DNA of 64,000 bases from Brevundimonas aveniformis DSM 17977 (GCF_000428765.1 NZ_AUAO01000001.1:310001-374000), one strand, 5' to 3'; shown: positions 35,861-44,971, counted from the first letter of the stretch. The notes: generated by a model from the letters alone, not told the origin. Translations and numbers: made by a program.

Positions 35861-38008
35861 ATGAACAGACGTCAGATGATCATCACCAGCGCCGGCGTGC
35901 TCGCCGTGACCGCCACCGGCTGCGCCACCACGGCGGGGACCGAACGGGCGACGAACATGGCGTCGGCCTCGCCTGTTCTCACCGGCAATCCGCTGGCCGA
36001 TCCCTGGCCGGGCCCCTATCAGGGCGTGCCCCCGTGGAACCAGGTTTCGGTGGATCTTCTGCGCGACGCCCTGAACAAGGGCATCGATGTCCTGCGCGCC
36101 GAAGTCGCCGCGGTCGTCGACAATCCCCAGCCCGCCACCTTTGAAAACACCATGCTGGCCATCGAGCTGTCGGGTGAGCATCTGGGCCGCGCCAGTTCGA
36201 TCTACAGCGTCATGGGCGGCAATATCGGCACGCCAGAGTACCAGGCCCTGACCCGGGAAATGTCGCCGGTTCTGGCGGCGGTGTCGGATGAGATCACCTT
36301 TAACGACGCCCTGTTCCAGCGCATCCGTCATGTCCATGAGACGGCTGCGGCGGCCGGCCTCACCCCCGAACAGGCGCGCCTGACACGGCGCTCCTATGAG
36401 CGTTCGGTCCGCAATGGCGCTGCGCTCGACGCCGCCGGCAAGGCAGAGCTTGGTCGCATCAACCAGGCGCTGTCGAACGCCTTCACCGCCTTCCAGCAAA
36501 AGGTCGTGGCCGATGAGCAGCTGATCACCCACTACACCACCGAGGCAGACCTCGACGGTCTGCCCGATTCCAACAAGTCCGCCGCCGCGGCAGCTGCGCG
36601 CAGCCGGGAGTTGGACGGCTGGGTCATCGTCAATACCCGCTCGGCTGTCGATCCCTTCCTGACCTTCGCCGACAACCGCGCCAAGCGTGAGGAGATCTGG
36701 CGCAAGTTCGTCAATCGCGGTGACAACGGCGACGGCAACGACACCAACGCCACCATCGCCCAGATCCTTGACCTGCGGGCCCAGCGCGCGCGCCTGCTCG
36801 GTTTCGAAACCCACGCCCACTGGCGCATGCAGGACACCATGGCGGGGTCGCCTCAGGCCGCCATGGACCTGATGATGCGCGTGTGGCCGCCGGCCGTCGC
36901 CCGTGTCGGAGAGGAAGTGGCGGAAATGCGCGGTGTCGCCGGTCACGACATCGAGCCCTGGGACTATCTGTACTATCTCGAGAAGGTCCGCAAAGCTCGC
37001 TACGACCTCGATCAGAACGACCTGAAGCCCTATTTCGAACTGACCTCGATGAAGCGCGGGGCCTTCTACATGGCCGAGCGCCTGTACGGCATGGTCTTCA
37101 CCCAATTGCCCGACGGGACCATTCCGGTCTTCCACCCCGACATGAAGACCTATGAGGTCACCGACCAGGCATCCGGTCGCCACATCGGCATCTTCTATTC
37201 GGACGACTTCGCTCGCTCGGGCAAGCGGTCCGGGGCGTGGATGACCACCTACCGCAGCCGCTCGAACTTGAACGGCCACGCCGAGAACGTCCTGGCGTCC
37301 AACAACAACAACTTCATCAAGGCCCCGGACGGCGAGCCCTTGCTGATCTCGCTGGACGACACCCAGACCCTGTTCCACGAGTTCGGCCACGCCCTGCACT
37401 ATCTGTCGTCGAACGTGACCTATCCGGGCCTGGGCGGCGTGCCGCGCGACTTCGTCGAATATCCGTCGCAGGTTCACGAAAAGTGGGTGCTGACCCAGCC
37501 GATCCTGGATCAGTTCGCCCGCCATCACGAAACCGGCGCGGCCATGCCACAGGAACTGCTCGACAAGATCGAGGCCTCCTCGACCTTTGCCGAGGGCTAC
37601 GCCACCGTCAGCTATCTCTCATCGGCCCTGGTCGACATGGACCTGCACAACCGGACCGAACCGGTCACCGATGTGGATGCGTTCGAGCGTGACAGCCTGA
37701 CGCGGATCGGTATGCCGCGCGAGATCGTGATGCGGCACCGCTTGCCCCAGTTCAATCACCTGTTCACGTCCGACGCCTATTCGGCCGGCTACTACAGCTA
37801 TCTCTGGTCCGAGGTGATGGACGCCGACACCTGGGCGGCCTTCATGGAGGCGGGCGATCCGTTCGATCCCGAAACGGCGCGTCGCTTCAAGGAAATCATC
37901 CTGGCACCAGGCAACACCACCGACCGGGCCCAGGCCTATCGTGACTTCCGCGGTCGCGACCCGGATGTGACGGCCCTGCTTCGTACGCGCGGCTTCCCGA
38001 CCAGCTAG
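35861..38008 (+). CDS. dcp: M3-family peptidyl-dipeptidase lipoprotein
   Basis: Zinc metallopeptidase of 715 residues of the M3 family (Dcp/oligopeptidase A group) that removes dipeptides or cleaves short peptides. The zinc site HEFGHALHYLSS (about residue 507) is intact, with the third ligand in the downstream EASSTFAEGYATVSYL helix. The N-terminus MNRRQMIITSAG...TATGCA ends in a lipobox-like cysteine at residue 21, so it is probably a lipoprotein facing the periplasm. It is followed by a hairpin-bearing gap before convergent smr. Confidence 0.94.
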   Translation: MNRRQMIITSAGVLAVTATGCATTAGTERATNMASASPVLTGNPLADPWPGPYQGVPPWNQVSVDLLRDALNKGIDVLRAEVAAVVDNPQPATFENTMLAIELSGEHLGRASSIYSVMGGNIGTPEYQALTREMSPVLAAVSDEITFNDALFQRIRHVHETAAAAGLTPEQARLTRRSYERSVRNGAALDAAGKAELGRINQALSNAFTAFQQKVVADEQLITHYTTEADLDGLPDSNKSAAAAAARSRELDGWVIVNTRSAVDPFLTFADNRAKREEIWRKFVNRGDNGDGNDTNATIAQILDLRAQRARLLGFETHAHWRMQDTMAGSPQAAMDLMMRVWPPAVARVGEEVAEMRGVAGHDIEPWDYLYYLEKVRKARYDLDQNDLKPYFELTSMKRGAFYMAERLYGMVFTQLPDGTIPVFHPDMKTYEVTDQASGRHIGIFYSDDFARSGKRSGAWMTTYRSRSNLNGHAENVLASNNNNFIKAPDGEPLLISLDDTQTLFHEFGHALHYLSSNVTYPGLGGVPRDFVEYPSQVHEKWVLTQPILDQFARHHETGAAMPQELLDKIEASSTFAEGYATVSYLSSALVDMDLHNRTEPVTDVDAFERDSLTRIGMPREIVMRHRLPQFNHLFTSDAYSAGYYSYLWSEVMDADTWAAFMEAGDPFDPETARRFKEIILAPGNTTDRAQAYRDFRGRDPDVTALLRTRGFPTS

Positions 38009-38023
38009 GGGAGGTTTCAGGGG

Positions 38024-38059
38024 CTAGGTTCCAGGGGTGGTGACGTCCCTAGAACCTAG
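38024..38059. terminator. Candidate bidirectional hairpin between dcp and smr
   Basis: CTAGGTTCCAGGG (38024-38036) can pair with CCCTAGAACCTAG (38047-38059) with one mismatch around a 10-base loop. It lies in the 61-base gap between two convergent genes, so a shared terminator is plausible. There is no T-run on either side, so any termination would not be classical Rho-independent. The spacer contains five CTAG tetramers. Confidence 0.4.
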
Positions 38060-38069
38060 TACCCAATCC

Positions 38070-38612
38070 CTAGTCCCTTCTTCTGAGCGTGACATACAGC
38101 GCGCCCTCGCCGCCATGTTTACGGTGCGCGTTGGCGATGCCGGACACGATAGCTCGCAGCGGCGGATGCGCCACCCAGTCTGAAACGGATGACCGGATGA
38201 TGCCCGGTGTGCCGCGCGAACCCTTGCCGGTCACCACCAGTACCGCCCGAAATCCACGTCTGTGGGCGCTCAGGACGAAGGCGGTGAAGGCATCCTGGGC
38301 CTCAAACCGCGACAGGCCGTGCAGGTCGATGCGAGCCTCGATCGGGTCGCGCTCGCGCGCCAATCGGCGGTGACGGCGGGGTTCCAGTTCCTGCGGCGCG
38401 GCATGTGGCAGCTGTCGCGCCGGCGGCGCGGCAGGTGCCAACACGGAAGGTTTCAAGGGTTTTACAAATTTAGGTGGAGGCTTGGGCCCAGGCACCGCTT
38501 CCGCTTCGAGCTCCGCCGCGGGCTCGGAGCGTTCAGGCCGTGCCTTGTCGAGCGTTCGCTCAACCCGGGCCCAAAGTCGCCGATCCTCGCGCGTCAGCGA
38601 CCGCCGGGCCAC
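38070..38612 (-). CDS. Smr-domain protein
   Basis: A 180-residue protein with a C-terminal Smr (MutS-related) domain, often a nuclease or nucleic-acid-binding unit. The motifs are DLHGLSRFEAQDAF (about 95-108) and the glycine turn VVTGKGSRGTPGI (about 125-137). The N-terminal half is basic and Pro/Ala-rich (REDRRLWARVERTLDK...PPKFVKPLKP), as in SmrA-like proteins. It starts two bases after the XRE regulator stop, so it may be the last gene of that operon. Target unknown. Confidence 0.88.
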   Translation of the reverse strand: MARRSLTREDRRLWARVERTLDKARPERSEPAAELEAEAVPGPKPPPKFVKPLKPSVLAPAAPPARQLPHAAPQELEPRRHRRLARERDPIEARIDLHGLSRFEAQDAFTAFVLSAHRRGFRAVLVVTGKGSRGTPGIIRSSVSDWVAHPPLRAIVSGIANAHRKHGGEGALYVTLRRRD

Positions 38613-38614
38613 GC

Positions 38615-38860
38615 TCAGGCCGCGTCTTCGGTGTCATCGAGCCCGGCTTCAGAGGCTCCGGGTTCATAGGCCAGCAGGTCACCCGGCTGGCAGTCCAGTT
38701 CGCGGCATAGGGCATCCAGGGTCGAGAAGCGCACGGCGCGCGCCTTGCCGGTTTTCAGGATCGACAGATTGGCCAGGGTCACCCCGACCCGGTCCGCCAG
38801 CTCGGTCAGTGACATCCGCCGTTCAAGCAGCATCCGGTCCAGATTTACGCGGATCGCCAT
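38615..38860 (-). CDS. XRE-family helix-turn-helix regulator (YozG-like)
   Basis: An 81-residue Cro/CI-type DNA-binding protein. The helix-turn-helix is MSLTELADRVGVTLANLSILKTGKARAVRF (about residues 16-45), followed by the family ending LDALCRELDCQPGDLLAYEP and an acidic tail. It overlaps the DUF2975 stop by one base (TGATG). XRE and DUF2975 genes are often paired. The perfect inverted repeat at 39741-39780, upstream of this run, is the likely operator. Confidence 0.9.
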   Translation of the reverse strand: MAIRVNLDRMLLERRMSLTELADRVGVTLANLSILKTGKARAVRFSTLDALCRELDCQPGDLLAYEPGASEAGLDDTEDAA

Positions 38861-39390
38861 CAGATGGTGAGCTCCTGCTCGTGACGCAGACGGGCCCCTT
38901 CCCGGAACACCTCCGACAACACAAAAATCGTCAGGACCGAAAAGATGGGCACGATCAGATCCCCGACATCGAACCTTACATCCGACTGCGGATAGATCAC
39001 CGACAAGAGGGGACGGAAGGCCAGCTGCATGAGCACCACGCCGGTCATGGCAAACCCAATCAGCCTGAGCCGGTGCACATTCTCCAGGTCAAATGGCTCG
39101 CCGGCCGCCAACGTCAGGAAGACCTGCCTAAGCCGACGAAGAATAAACAGGGAGGCCCCGATATTGGCCACGACAAACGCCAGCGCATAAACAATCAAGG
39201 CCCGTGAAAGCGGCGCATCGATGGGGCCGTCGGGCCCATCAAGCGTGACATCAAACCGGTCCAGCGGGACGAAGAAGCTGACCACAAACACCGCCACAAC
39301 GACAGCCAGTCCCAGCCAAAGCGCCCAGTAGGCGACATCCAGCGCGACCTTCAGAAGGCTGGCGACCGATCCCGGTCCGAGAGCTCGCAT
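38860..39390 (-). CDS. DUF2975 membrane protein
   Basis: A 176-residue protein with four predicted membrane helices (about 12-40, 65-85, 112-130 and 143-162). The motif LTLAAGEPFDLENVHRLRLIG (about 90-110) between helices 2 and 3 is the DUF2975 hallmark. Function is not established. It is translationally coupled to the XRE regulator, which suggests a membrane partner that modulates that regulator; this is inference. GAGGGAG lies before the ATG. Confidence 0.88.
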   Translation of the reverse strand: MRALGPGSVASLLKVALDVAYWALWLGLAVVVAVFVVSFFVPLDRFDVTLDGPDGPIDAPLSRALIVYALAFVVANIGASLFILRRLRQVFLTLAAGEPFDLENVHRLRLIGFAMTGVVLMQLAFRPLLSVIYPQSDVRFDVGDLIVPIFSVLTIFVLSEVFREGARLRHEQELTI

Positions 39391-39508
39391 CAGGTTAGTC
39401 TCCCTCAGGCCGCACGGGGACCGATCCCGTCTGCGAACCCGCCCCTACACGAGACGGTCCGCAGTCGGGATATAGTCGATGACCCAGGGTGCGACGCAAG
39501 GCCCGCAT

Positions 39509-39625
39509 CTAGAAGCTCTGGATCAGCGCGGCCACCAGCCCCAGCGGCAGGCCCGCCAGCATCACTGCATTGATCACCGTCAGGCCGAATTTTTCCATCC
39601 AGATGGACGCGTTCATCGTTTGCAT
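39509..39625 (-). CDS. Predicted 38-residue membrane peptide
   Basis: A very short frame: MQTMNASIWMEKFGLTVINA then a hydrophobic stretch (VMLAGLPLGLVAALIQSF), giving one membrane helix. GGAG lies seven bases before the ATG and the frame stands alone in the gap between rdgB and DUF2975, oriented with the DUF2975-XRE genes. It begins about 105 bases downstream of the -10-like element on the minus strand. Being so short, it rests on ribosome site, hydrophobicity and position; it could still be chance. Confidence 0.45.
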   Translation of the reverse strand: MQTMNASIWMEKFGLTVINAVMLAGLPLGLVAALIQSF

Positions 39626-39729
39626 TGTCGTTCTCCGTTGTCCTGGGCCTTGGCCCTTGTTCGCCGCATCTGAGCGCCGGGGTCTTCCCTCGGTCCGTCG
39701 AACGGCTGCGGCCCCGTCCTTGCCGATAA

Positions 39730-39758
39730 TCAATATGGGCATATCGAAAAACGATCAA
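39730..39758 (-). promoter_or_regulatory. Candidate promoter of the small peptide-DUF2975-XRE-smr run
   Basis: On the minus strand TTGATC (39758-39753), 17 bases, TATTGA (39735-39730) has correct sigma70 spacing. The left arm of the inverted repeat (39741-39755) covers the spacer and part of the -35 box, so bound regulator would block it. Weak hexamer match; prediction only. Confidence 0.4.
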
Positions 39759-39780
39759 GGCAATTATCGTTTTTCGATAT
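39741..39780. promoter_or_regulatory. Perfect 15-bp inverted repeat, probable XRE operator
   Basis: ATATCGAAAAACGAT at 39741-39755 is repeated as its exact complement ATCGTTTTTCGATAT at 39766-39780, ten bases apart. Each arm is itself nearly palindromic (ATATCG, five A or T, CGAT), so the element looks like two operator sites in mirror orientation. It lies between rdgB (plus) and the small peptide gene (minus). Size and symmetry suit two dimers of a small XRE regulator. Binding is inferred. Confidence 0.7.
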
Positions 39781-39820
39781 TAAACTTTCGCAATATGTGA
39801 ATCGCCTGTAAGGCGCGGTG

Positions 39821-40417
39821 ATGAAACCCAGACTGCTCAAGGGGTCGCGCCTGGTGGTGGCGACCCACAATCCCGGCAAGGCCCGCGAGATCGCCGGACT
39901 CCTCGGCGGTGACTTCGACGTTCTGACGGCCGATCAGGCCGGCGTGCCCGAGCCGGACGAGACGGAAACGACCTTCATTGGCAACGCCGTGCTCAAGGCC
40001 CGCCATGCCGCCGTCGTCAGCGGCCTGCCCGCCCTTGCCGACGATTCGGGCCTGTCGGTTCGCGCGCTGGACGGTGCACCCGGCATCTATTCCGCCCGCT
40101 GGGCCGGCCCAGGCAAGGACTTCGCCCCGGCCATGGCGCGCATCCACGACGAGCTCGGCGACGCAGAGGACCGCTCCGGCTGGTTCACCTGCGCCCTGGC
40201 CGTCGCCTGGCCGGACGGCTCGGTCTTCGCCGTCGAAGGAACTGTGGAGGGAACCCTCGTCTATCCACCGCGCGGCGACCGCGGCTTTGGCTATGATCCT
40301 GTCTTCCTGCCCGAGGGCGGCGCGGAAACCTTTGGCGAGATGGACCCCGCCGCCAAGGACGCCATCAGCCACCGCACCCGCGCCTTCACCCAGCTGAAGG
40401 CCGCCCTGATTGACTGA
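39821..40417 (+). CDS. rdgB: dITP/XTP pyrophosphatase (RdgB/HAM1)
   Basis: House-cleaning enzyme of 198 residues that hydrolyses inosine, xanthine and other non-canonical purine triphosphates. Signatures: [41 protein letters not shown] and the ending [11 protein letters not shown]. Start ATG at 39821 fits the TAAGG ribosome site; a GTG directly before it (39818) is possible. Its stop lies inside hemW, an eight-base overlap. In Caulobacterales rdgB and hemW are commonly adjacent. Confidence 0.94.
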   Translation: MKPRLLKGSRLVVATHNPGKAREIAGLLGGDFDVLTADQAGVPEPDETETTFIGNAVLKARHAAVVSGLPALADDSGLSVRALDGAPGIYSARWAGPGKDFAPAMARIHDELGDAEDRSGWFTCALAVAWPDGSVFAVEGTVEGTLVYPPRGDRGFGYDPVFLPEGGAETFGEMDPAAKDAISHRTRAFTQLKAALID

Positions 40418-41558
40418 GCCGGCCCCCGTAGCGGTCTATCTGCACTGGCCCTACTGCGCCCGCATCTGCCCCTACTGCGACTTCAATGTCGTGCGCGAGC
40501 GGGGTCGCGAGACGGAAAAGGCCACGCTCATCGATGCCATGGTCGCAGACCTGCAGGTCCAGGCCGAGCGTCTCGGCCCGCGTCGGCTCGCCTCCATCTT
40601 CTTTGGTGGCGGCACGCCGTCCCTGATGCTGCCCGAGGGAGCCGCCCGTCTGATCGAGACGGCGCAGCGCCTCTTCCCGACGGTTGATCCGGTCGAGATC
40701 ACCCTCGAGGCCAATCCCACCGACGCCGAGACTGCTCGCTACCGCGCCTTCGCCGAAGCGGGCGTCAACCGCCTGTCCCTCGGCGTGCAATCCCTGAACG
40801 ACGATGCACTCAGGTTCCTGGGTCGCGACCATTCCGCCGCTGAGGCCCGGCGCGCCGTCGAGGCCGCCCAAAGCACCTTCGGTCGCGTCTCCATCGATCT
40901 GATCTACGCGCGCCCCGACCAGACCGCCGCCGCCGCCGCCTGGCGTGCCGAGCTGGCCGAGGCCATCGCGCTGGGTCCCGAACACATCTCGCCCTATCAG
41001 CTGACCATTGAAGCCGGCACGGCGTTCGGTAAATCCTATGAGCGCGGAGCCCTGATCCCGCCCGACGATGACGCGCAAGAAGGCCTCTACGACCTGACCC
41101 AGGCCACCCTCGCCGACGCCGGTTTCGACGCCTATGAAGTGTCCAACCACGCGCGCGGCCCGGCGGCGCAATCGGTCCACAATCTCCACGTCTGGCGCGG
41201 CCACGAGTACCTCGGCATCGGGCCTGGCGCGCACGGGCGGCTGAACCTCGACGAGGCCCGGACCACGACCGTCGCCCATCGCCGCATTGCGGACTATGTC
41301 GCCGCAGTCGACCAGACCGGAGTGGGCTGGGCCGAAGCGGAGCCTCTGTCCCCCCTTGAGGCCGCTGAGGAACGATTGATGCTCGGCCTGCGAACGACCG
41401 AGGGCGTCGCCGTATCCGCACTCGCACCGCTGGACCTGTCAGACCGCATCGCCTCGCTGGTCGCGGATGGCTTCCTTGAGCTGAGCGCCAACCGCCTGTC
41501 CGCCACCCCGCGCGGTCGCAAGGTGCTGGACGCTGTGATCCGGGCCTTGCTGGTCTGA
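40410..41558 (+). CDS. hemW: Heme chaperone HemW (radical SAM)
   Basis: Radical-SAM protein of 382 residues that inserts heme into respiratory proteins; often misnamed oxygen-independent coproporphyrinogen oxidase. The cluster motif C-X3-C-X2-C is in [18 protein letters not shown] near residue 10-27. Next come [11 protein letters not shown], and [20 protein letters not shown]. The short N-terminus before the first cysteine argues for HemW over HemN. TTG start overlaps rdgB by eight bases. The gene that follows is convergent. Confidence 0.92.
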   Translation: MTEPAPVAVYLHWPYCARICPYCDFNVVRERGRETEKATLIDAMVADLQVQAERLGPRRLASIFFGGGTPSLMLPEGAARLIETAQRLFPTVDPVEITLEANPTDAETARYRAFAEAGVNRLSLGVQSLNDDALRFLGRDHSAAEARRAVEAAQSTFGRVSIDLIYARPDQTAAAAAWRAELAEAIALGPEHISPYQLTIEAGTAFGKSYERGALIPPDDDAQEGLYDLTQATLADAGFDAYEVSNHARGPAAQSVHNLHVWRGHEYLGIGPGAHGRLNLDEARTTTVAHRRIADYVAAVDQTGVGWAEAEPLSPLEAAEERLMLGLRTTEGVAVSALAPLDLSDRIASLVADGFLELSANRLSATPRGRKVLDAVIRALLV

Positions 41559-41568
41559 TCCGGCCCTG

Positions 41569-42201
41569 TCAGCGGTCGAGAAACTGCTGACGGCGGCTGC
41601 CGTTGGCGATCAGGCCGCGGGTCAAGGCGATGCGCTCGTCCATGCCCGCGTCGACCGCGCGCGCGGCGTCGATCTGATCCAGCCGCGCCGCCGCCCGTTT
41701 GAAGTCGCCCGCCTGTCGTTCGACATTGGCCACAAAGACCTGGTGCACCACACAGGCCTCAGCCTTTTCGGGCTTCAAATCGGCGGCGATCTCATCCATC
41801 GCCTGACCCAGCTGCGCCGCGTACCGCCCATAGCGCGCCGGGTCGCCATAGCACTCCCACGTCGCCTGCAGCATACGGTCGATGCGCGTCCAGTCGGTCG
41901 CACGCCCGAGAGCAACCTCCGCCAGGTTCAGGCGCCAATAGGGCGTTTCCTCACCCGCCTCCGTCCAGGCTTCGCTCGCGATAAGGGCCTGTGCCCGTGT
42001 CCGTTCCACCGACTCCAGATCGCGAAACGTCGCCGGGAACCGACAGGCGGGGCATTGCGGCAGGCGCAACGGAAAGATCCACGATCCGTGCGGCAAACCG
42101 TCCAGGGCACGCCCGAACACCGAATAGCTCGGCGTGCTCATATAGGTGAACGTCGTGCCATCGACCGGACAGGTCGCTTTGAATTCCATCAGCATGCCCA
42201 T
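41569..42201 (-). CDS. Zinc-ribbon protein of unknown function
   Basis: A 210-residue protein I do not recognise with certainty. The N-terminus has a CPVDG near residue 11 and CPAC near residue 52 (LRLPQCPACRFPATF), which could form a zinc ribbon across a 40-residue insertion. The rest is helical and Ala/Arg-rich, resembling TPR-like repeats (AQALIASEAWTEAGEETPYWRLNLAEVALGRA...; FVANVERQAGDFKRAAARLDQID). The layout is reminiscent of DUF2225-type proteins. GAGGAGGA precedes the ATG at 42201. Cytoplasmic; no signal peptide. Confidence 0.7.
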   Translation of the reverse strand: MGMLMEFKATCPVDGTTFTYMSTPSYSVFGRALDGLPHGSWIFPLRLPQCPACRFPATFRDLESVERTRAQALIASEAWTEAGEETPYWRLNLAEVALGRATDWTRIDRMLQATWECYGDPARYGRYAAQLGQAMDEIAADLKPEKAEACVVHQVFVANVERQAGDFKRAAARLDQIDAARAVDAGMDERIALTRGLIANGSRRQQFLDR

Positions 42202-42305
42202 GTCGTCCTCCTCGCGCTTGAAGAGGGCAGATGGGATCGGGCGTTCCGCCGCCAAGAGCGCGTCAGCTATCGTCAGAGAGGCCCAACCCCCGCTATACCG
42301 CGCCC

Positions 42306-43163
42306 ATGGCCTTCAGTCCGCCGCCACCCAAGCCCGTCTCGCCGGGCCTCTATCTGGTCGCCACACCAATCGGGAACCTGCGCGACATCACCTTGCGCGC
42401 CCTCGATGTGCTGGAGGCGGCGGATCTGGTGCTGGCCGAGGACACCCGCGTCACGGCCAAGCTGCTGAACGCCTACGGGCTGTCGAAGAAGCTCCAGCGT
42501 TATGACGAGCACGTCTCCACCGAGGTCGAGGCCCGCGTCCTCGACGCCCTGGCGGCCGGCCAGATCATCGCCCAGGTCTCCGACGCCGGCACGCCGCTGA
42601 TTTCCGACCCCGGCCAGTCGCTGGCCCGCGCCGCCGCCGAGGCCGGTTTTCCGGTCCATCCCATCCCCGGAGCCTCCAGCGTCCTGGCCGCCCTGTCGAT
42701 CGCCGGCCTGCCGACGGAGCGGTTCCTGTTCGCCGGCTTCCTCCCACCCAAGTCGGGCGCACGCCGCACCCGCCTGGAGGAGCTGGCCCAGACCCCGGCC
42801 ACCCTGGTCCTGTTCGAAACCGGCCCGCGCCTGGCCGCGTCGCTCAACGACATGGCCACCGTCTTCGGCCCCGACCGCCCCGCCGCCGTCTGTCGCGAAC
42901 TGACCAAGCTGCATGAGGAGAGCGTGCGCGGCCACCTGTCCGACCTCACCGCCGACCCGCGCCTGCTGGGCCCCAAGGGAGAAATCGTCGTCGTCATCGG
43001 CCCCGCGCGCACAGAGGTGGCCACCGAAGCGGACGCGGATGCGGCCCTTCGCCTCGCGCTGAAGACCCTCAGCCCGTCCGAGGCCGCCGCCGAGGTGGCC
43101 CGCCAGCTCGGTCTGAACCGCCGCGACCTCTATCGCCGCGCCGTTGCCTTCAAGAGCGAATGA
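42306..43163 (+). CDS. rsmI: 16S rRNA 2'-O-methyltransferase RsmI
   Basis: SAM-dependent enzyme of 285 residues that methylates the ribose of C1402 in 16S rRNA. Tetrapyrrole-methylase fold motifs are GLYLVATPIGNLRDIT (about 15-30), VLAEDTRVT, QVSDAGTPLISDPG and PIPGASSVLAALS. The ATG at 42306 gives the normal start; an open frame back to 42231 adds no family sequence. There is no ribosome site in the eight bases after GCTATACC, so the mRNA may be leaderless. It overlaps yraN by four bases. Confidence 0.95.
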   Translation: MAFSPPPPKPVSPGLYLVATPIGNLRDITLRALDVLEAADLVLAEDTRVTAKLLNAYGLSKKLQRYDEHVSTEVEARVLDALAAGQIIAQVSDAGTPLISDPGQSLARAAAEAGFPVHPIPGASSVLAALSIAGLPTERFLFAGFLPPKSGARRTRLEELAQTPATLVLFETGPRLAASLNDMATVFGPDRPAAVCRELTKLHEESVRGHLSDLTADPRLLGPKGEIVVVIGPARTEVATEADADAALRLALKTLSPSEAAAEVARQLGLNRRDLYRRAVAFKSE

Positions 43164-43552
43164 CCGCCCCGCCGCGACCTTGGCGCAAACAGCTGGGTGC
43201 CCGCGCGCATCGTCAGGGTCATCGGGCCGAGTGGATTGCCGCCGCGCTGCTGATGCTGAAGGGCTATCAGATCCTCGGCTTTCGCCTGAAGACAGGCGGG
43301 GCCGAGATCGACGTGCTGGCTCGCAAAGGTCGCGCCCTCGTCCTGGTTGAGGTCAAGCGCCGCGCGACGCCCGAAGCGGGGCTGGAGGCGCTCGGCCCCG
43401 ATCAGCGTCAGCGTCTGCTTCAGGCCGGCCAGGCCCTGATCCAGAGCCGACGCGCCTTCGCCGGTCTGGACCTGCGGCTTGACCTTTTTGCCTTTTCGCC
43501 CGGCCGACTTCCGCGTCATTTCCGCCATCTCGACACCGGCATCACCCCCTGA
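43160..43552 (+). CDS. yraN: YraN family (UPF0102) nuclease-like protein
   Basis: A 130-residue protein with the Holliday-junction-resolvase-like fold of UPF0102. The candidate catalytic set is E and D in [12 protein letters not shown] and E/K in [11 protein letters not shown] (about residues 45-70). Function is not firmly known. It is nearly always found next to rsmI, as here, with an ATGA overlap. The C-terminal 15 residues are basic. Confidence 0.9.
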   Translation: MTAPPRPWRKQLGARAHRQGHRAEWIAAALLMLKGYQILGFRLKTGGAEIDVLARKGRALVLVEVKRRATPEAGLEALGPDQRQRLLQAGQALIQSRRAFAGLDLRLDLFAFSPGRLPRHFRHLDTGITP

Positions 43553-43592
43553 CCCGCTTGCACCCCGACGGACACCGGCCCAGATAGCCATC

Positions 43593-44534
43593 ATGCTCAA
43601 TGTCGCCGTCCAGATGGACCCCGTTCAGACCGTCAACATCGAGGCGGACACCACCTTCATGCTGGCCATGGAGGCGCAAAGGCGTGGCCACAGGCTCTGG
43701 CATCACGGGCCCGAGAATCTGGCGCTGGAGGACGGTGAGTTGTTCGTCCGAGCCCGTCCGCTCGAATTCAGAGCGGTCAAAGGCGATCATTACACGCTGG
43801 GTGAGGCCGAAACGCTCAAGGTCGCCGACCATTTCGACGTGGTGCTGATGCGCCAGGACCCGCCCTTCGACATGGCCTATGTCACCGCGACCTATCTGCT
43901 CGAAACGGTCCATCCCAAGGTGCTGGTGGTCAATGACCCCGCCGAGGTCAGGAACGCGCCTGAAAAGCTGTTCGTTACCGCGTTTCCCGGCCTGCAACCG
44001 CCAACCGTTATTTCGGGCGACCCTGACATCCTGGCCGATTTCCACCAGCGCCACGGTGATGTGGTGCTCAAGCCCCTGCACGGCGCTGCCGGGGCCGGCG
44101 TCATGCGGCTGAAGGCCGATGATCGTAATCTCGAATCGCTCGTGGAAACCTTCGGGGCCATCAACCGGGATCCGCTGGTCATGCAGGCCTTCATCCCGGC
44201 GGTGTCCGAAGGCGACAAGCGCATCATCCTGGTCGACGGCGAGGTCGCGGGGGCCATCAATCGCATCCCGCCCAAGGGCCACGTCCGCTCGAACCTGCGC
44301 GTCGGCGGCACCGCCGCACCGGCCGAACTGTCGCAACGCGACCTCGAAATCTGCGCCACCATCGGCCCGGAGCTACGCCGGCGAGGCCTGATGTTTGTCG
44401 GCATCGACGTCATCGGCGGCTATCTGACCGAGATCAACGTCACCTCCCCCACCGGGGCCCAGCAACTCAAACAGTTCGGTGGGGCAAATTCCGCCGCCCT
44501 GCTGTGGGACGTGATCGAAGCGAAACGTCGTTAG
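43593..44534 (+). CDS. gshB: Glutathione synthetase
   Basis: ATP-grasp enzyme of 313 residues that joins gamma-glutamylcysteine and glycine. The start [24 protein letters not shown], the [19 protein letters not shown] segment, [19 protein letters not shown] (ATP lid) and the end [24 protein letters not shown] match GshB. The ATG at 43593 is the family start; a longer frame to 43479 is not. It sits 40 bases after yraN. Its stop shares TTAG with the opposing DUF3617 gene. Where gshA lies is not visible. Confidence 0.95.
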   Translation: MLNVAVQMDPVQTVNIEADTTFMLAMEAQRRGHRLWHHGPENLALEDGELFVRARPLEFRAVKGDHYTLGEAETLKVADHFDVVLMRQDPPFDMAYVTATYLLETVHPKVLVVNDPAEVRNAPEKLFVTAFPGLQPPTVISGDPDILADFHQRHGDVVLKPLHGAAGAGVMRLKADDRNLESLVETFGAINRDPLVMQAFIPAVSEGDKRIILVDGEVAGAINRIPPKGHVRSNLRVGGTAAPAELSQRDLEICATIGPELRRRGLMFVGIDVIGGYLTEINVTSPTGAQQLKQFGGANSAALLWDVIEAKRR

Positions 44535-44971
44535 GACGGACAGCTCGCCGACAGTCGACGCGCCCGGATGGTTCCAGTCGGCCGCACCGAAATCCCCAAC
44601 ACCCGCGTGTCGAGCTCGGCCCGCATCTGGAACTGAGTCGGGGAATAGGTGCCCGTGGCGACCACGCCCACCTCCCGCCCGCGACGGTCACGGCAGGTGC
44701 CTTCGAAGCGCATCTGGCCGTTGTTGACCACGCGCGTGGGGTAGTCACAGGTGTAGTGCCGGTTCGACGGCCCGTTGAAGAAACGATTGATCTCGTTCTG
44801 CCGCACGCAGCGGTTCTCGGTATCCGTCGAAGAGACGCCGAAACGAATCTGGCTGGTGTACTCCCAATAGCCCGGCAGGATGGTTTCAGTGCTCTGGGCG
44901 TGGGGGGCGGCGGCCGTCAGCGCCAGAAACGGCGTGGCGACAGCAGCAACAAGAAACAGACGACGAAGCAT
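44531..44971 (-). CDS. Exported DUF3617 protein
   Basis: A 146-residue secreted protein. [26 protein letters not shown] is a signal peptide. The mature part starts [12 protein letters not shown], has [38 protein letters not shown] and ends with a Cys, so four cysteines could make two disulfides. This fits the DUF3617 family (often with PGxW and C-rich spacing) of unknown function in proteobacterial periplasm. Confidence 0.8.
   Translation of the reverse strand: MLRRLFLVAAVATPFLALTAAAPHAQSTETILPGYWEYTSQIRFGVSSTDTENRCVRQNEINRFFNGPSNRHYTCDYPTRVVNNGQMRFEGTCRDRRGREVGVVATGTYSPTQFQMRAELDTRVLGISVRPTGTIRARRLSASCPS

Noticed and set aside
35756..37528. 590-codon minus-strand open frame, among the longest in the window
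   Set aside because: Antisense to the dcp peptidase with its intact zinc site; no recognisable domain, typical GC-driven antisense frame.
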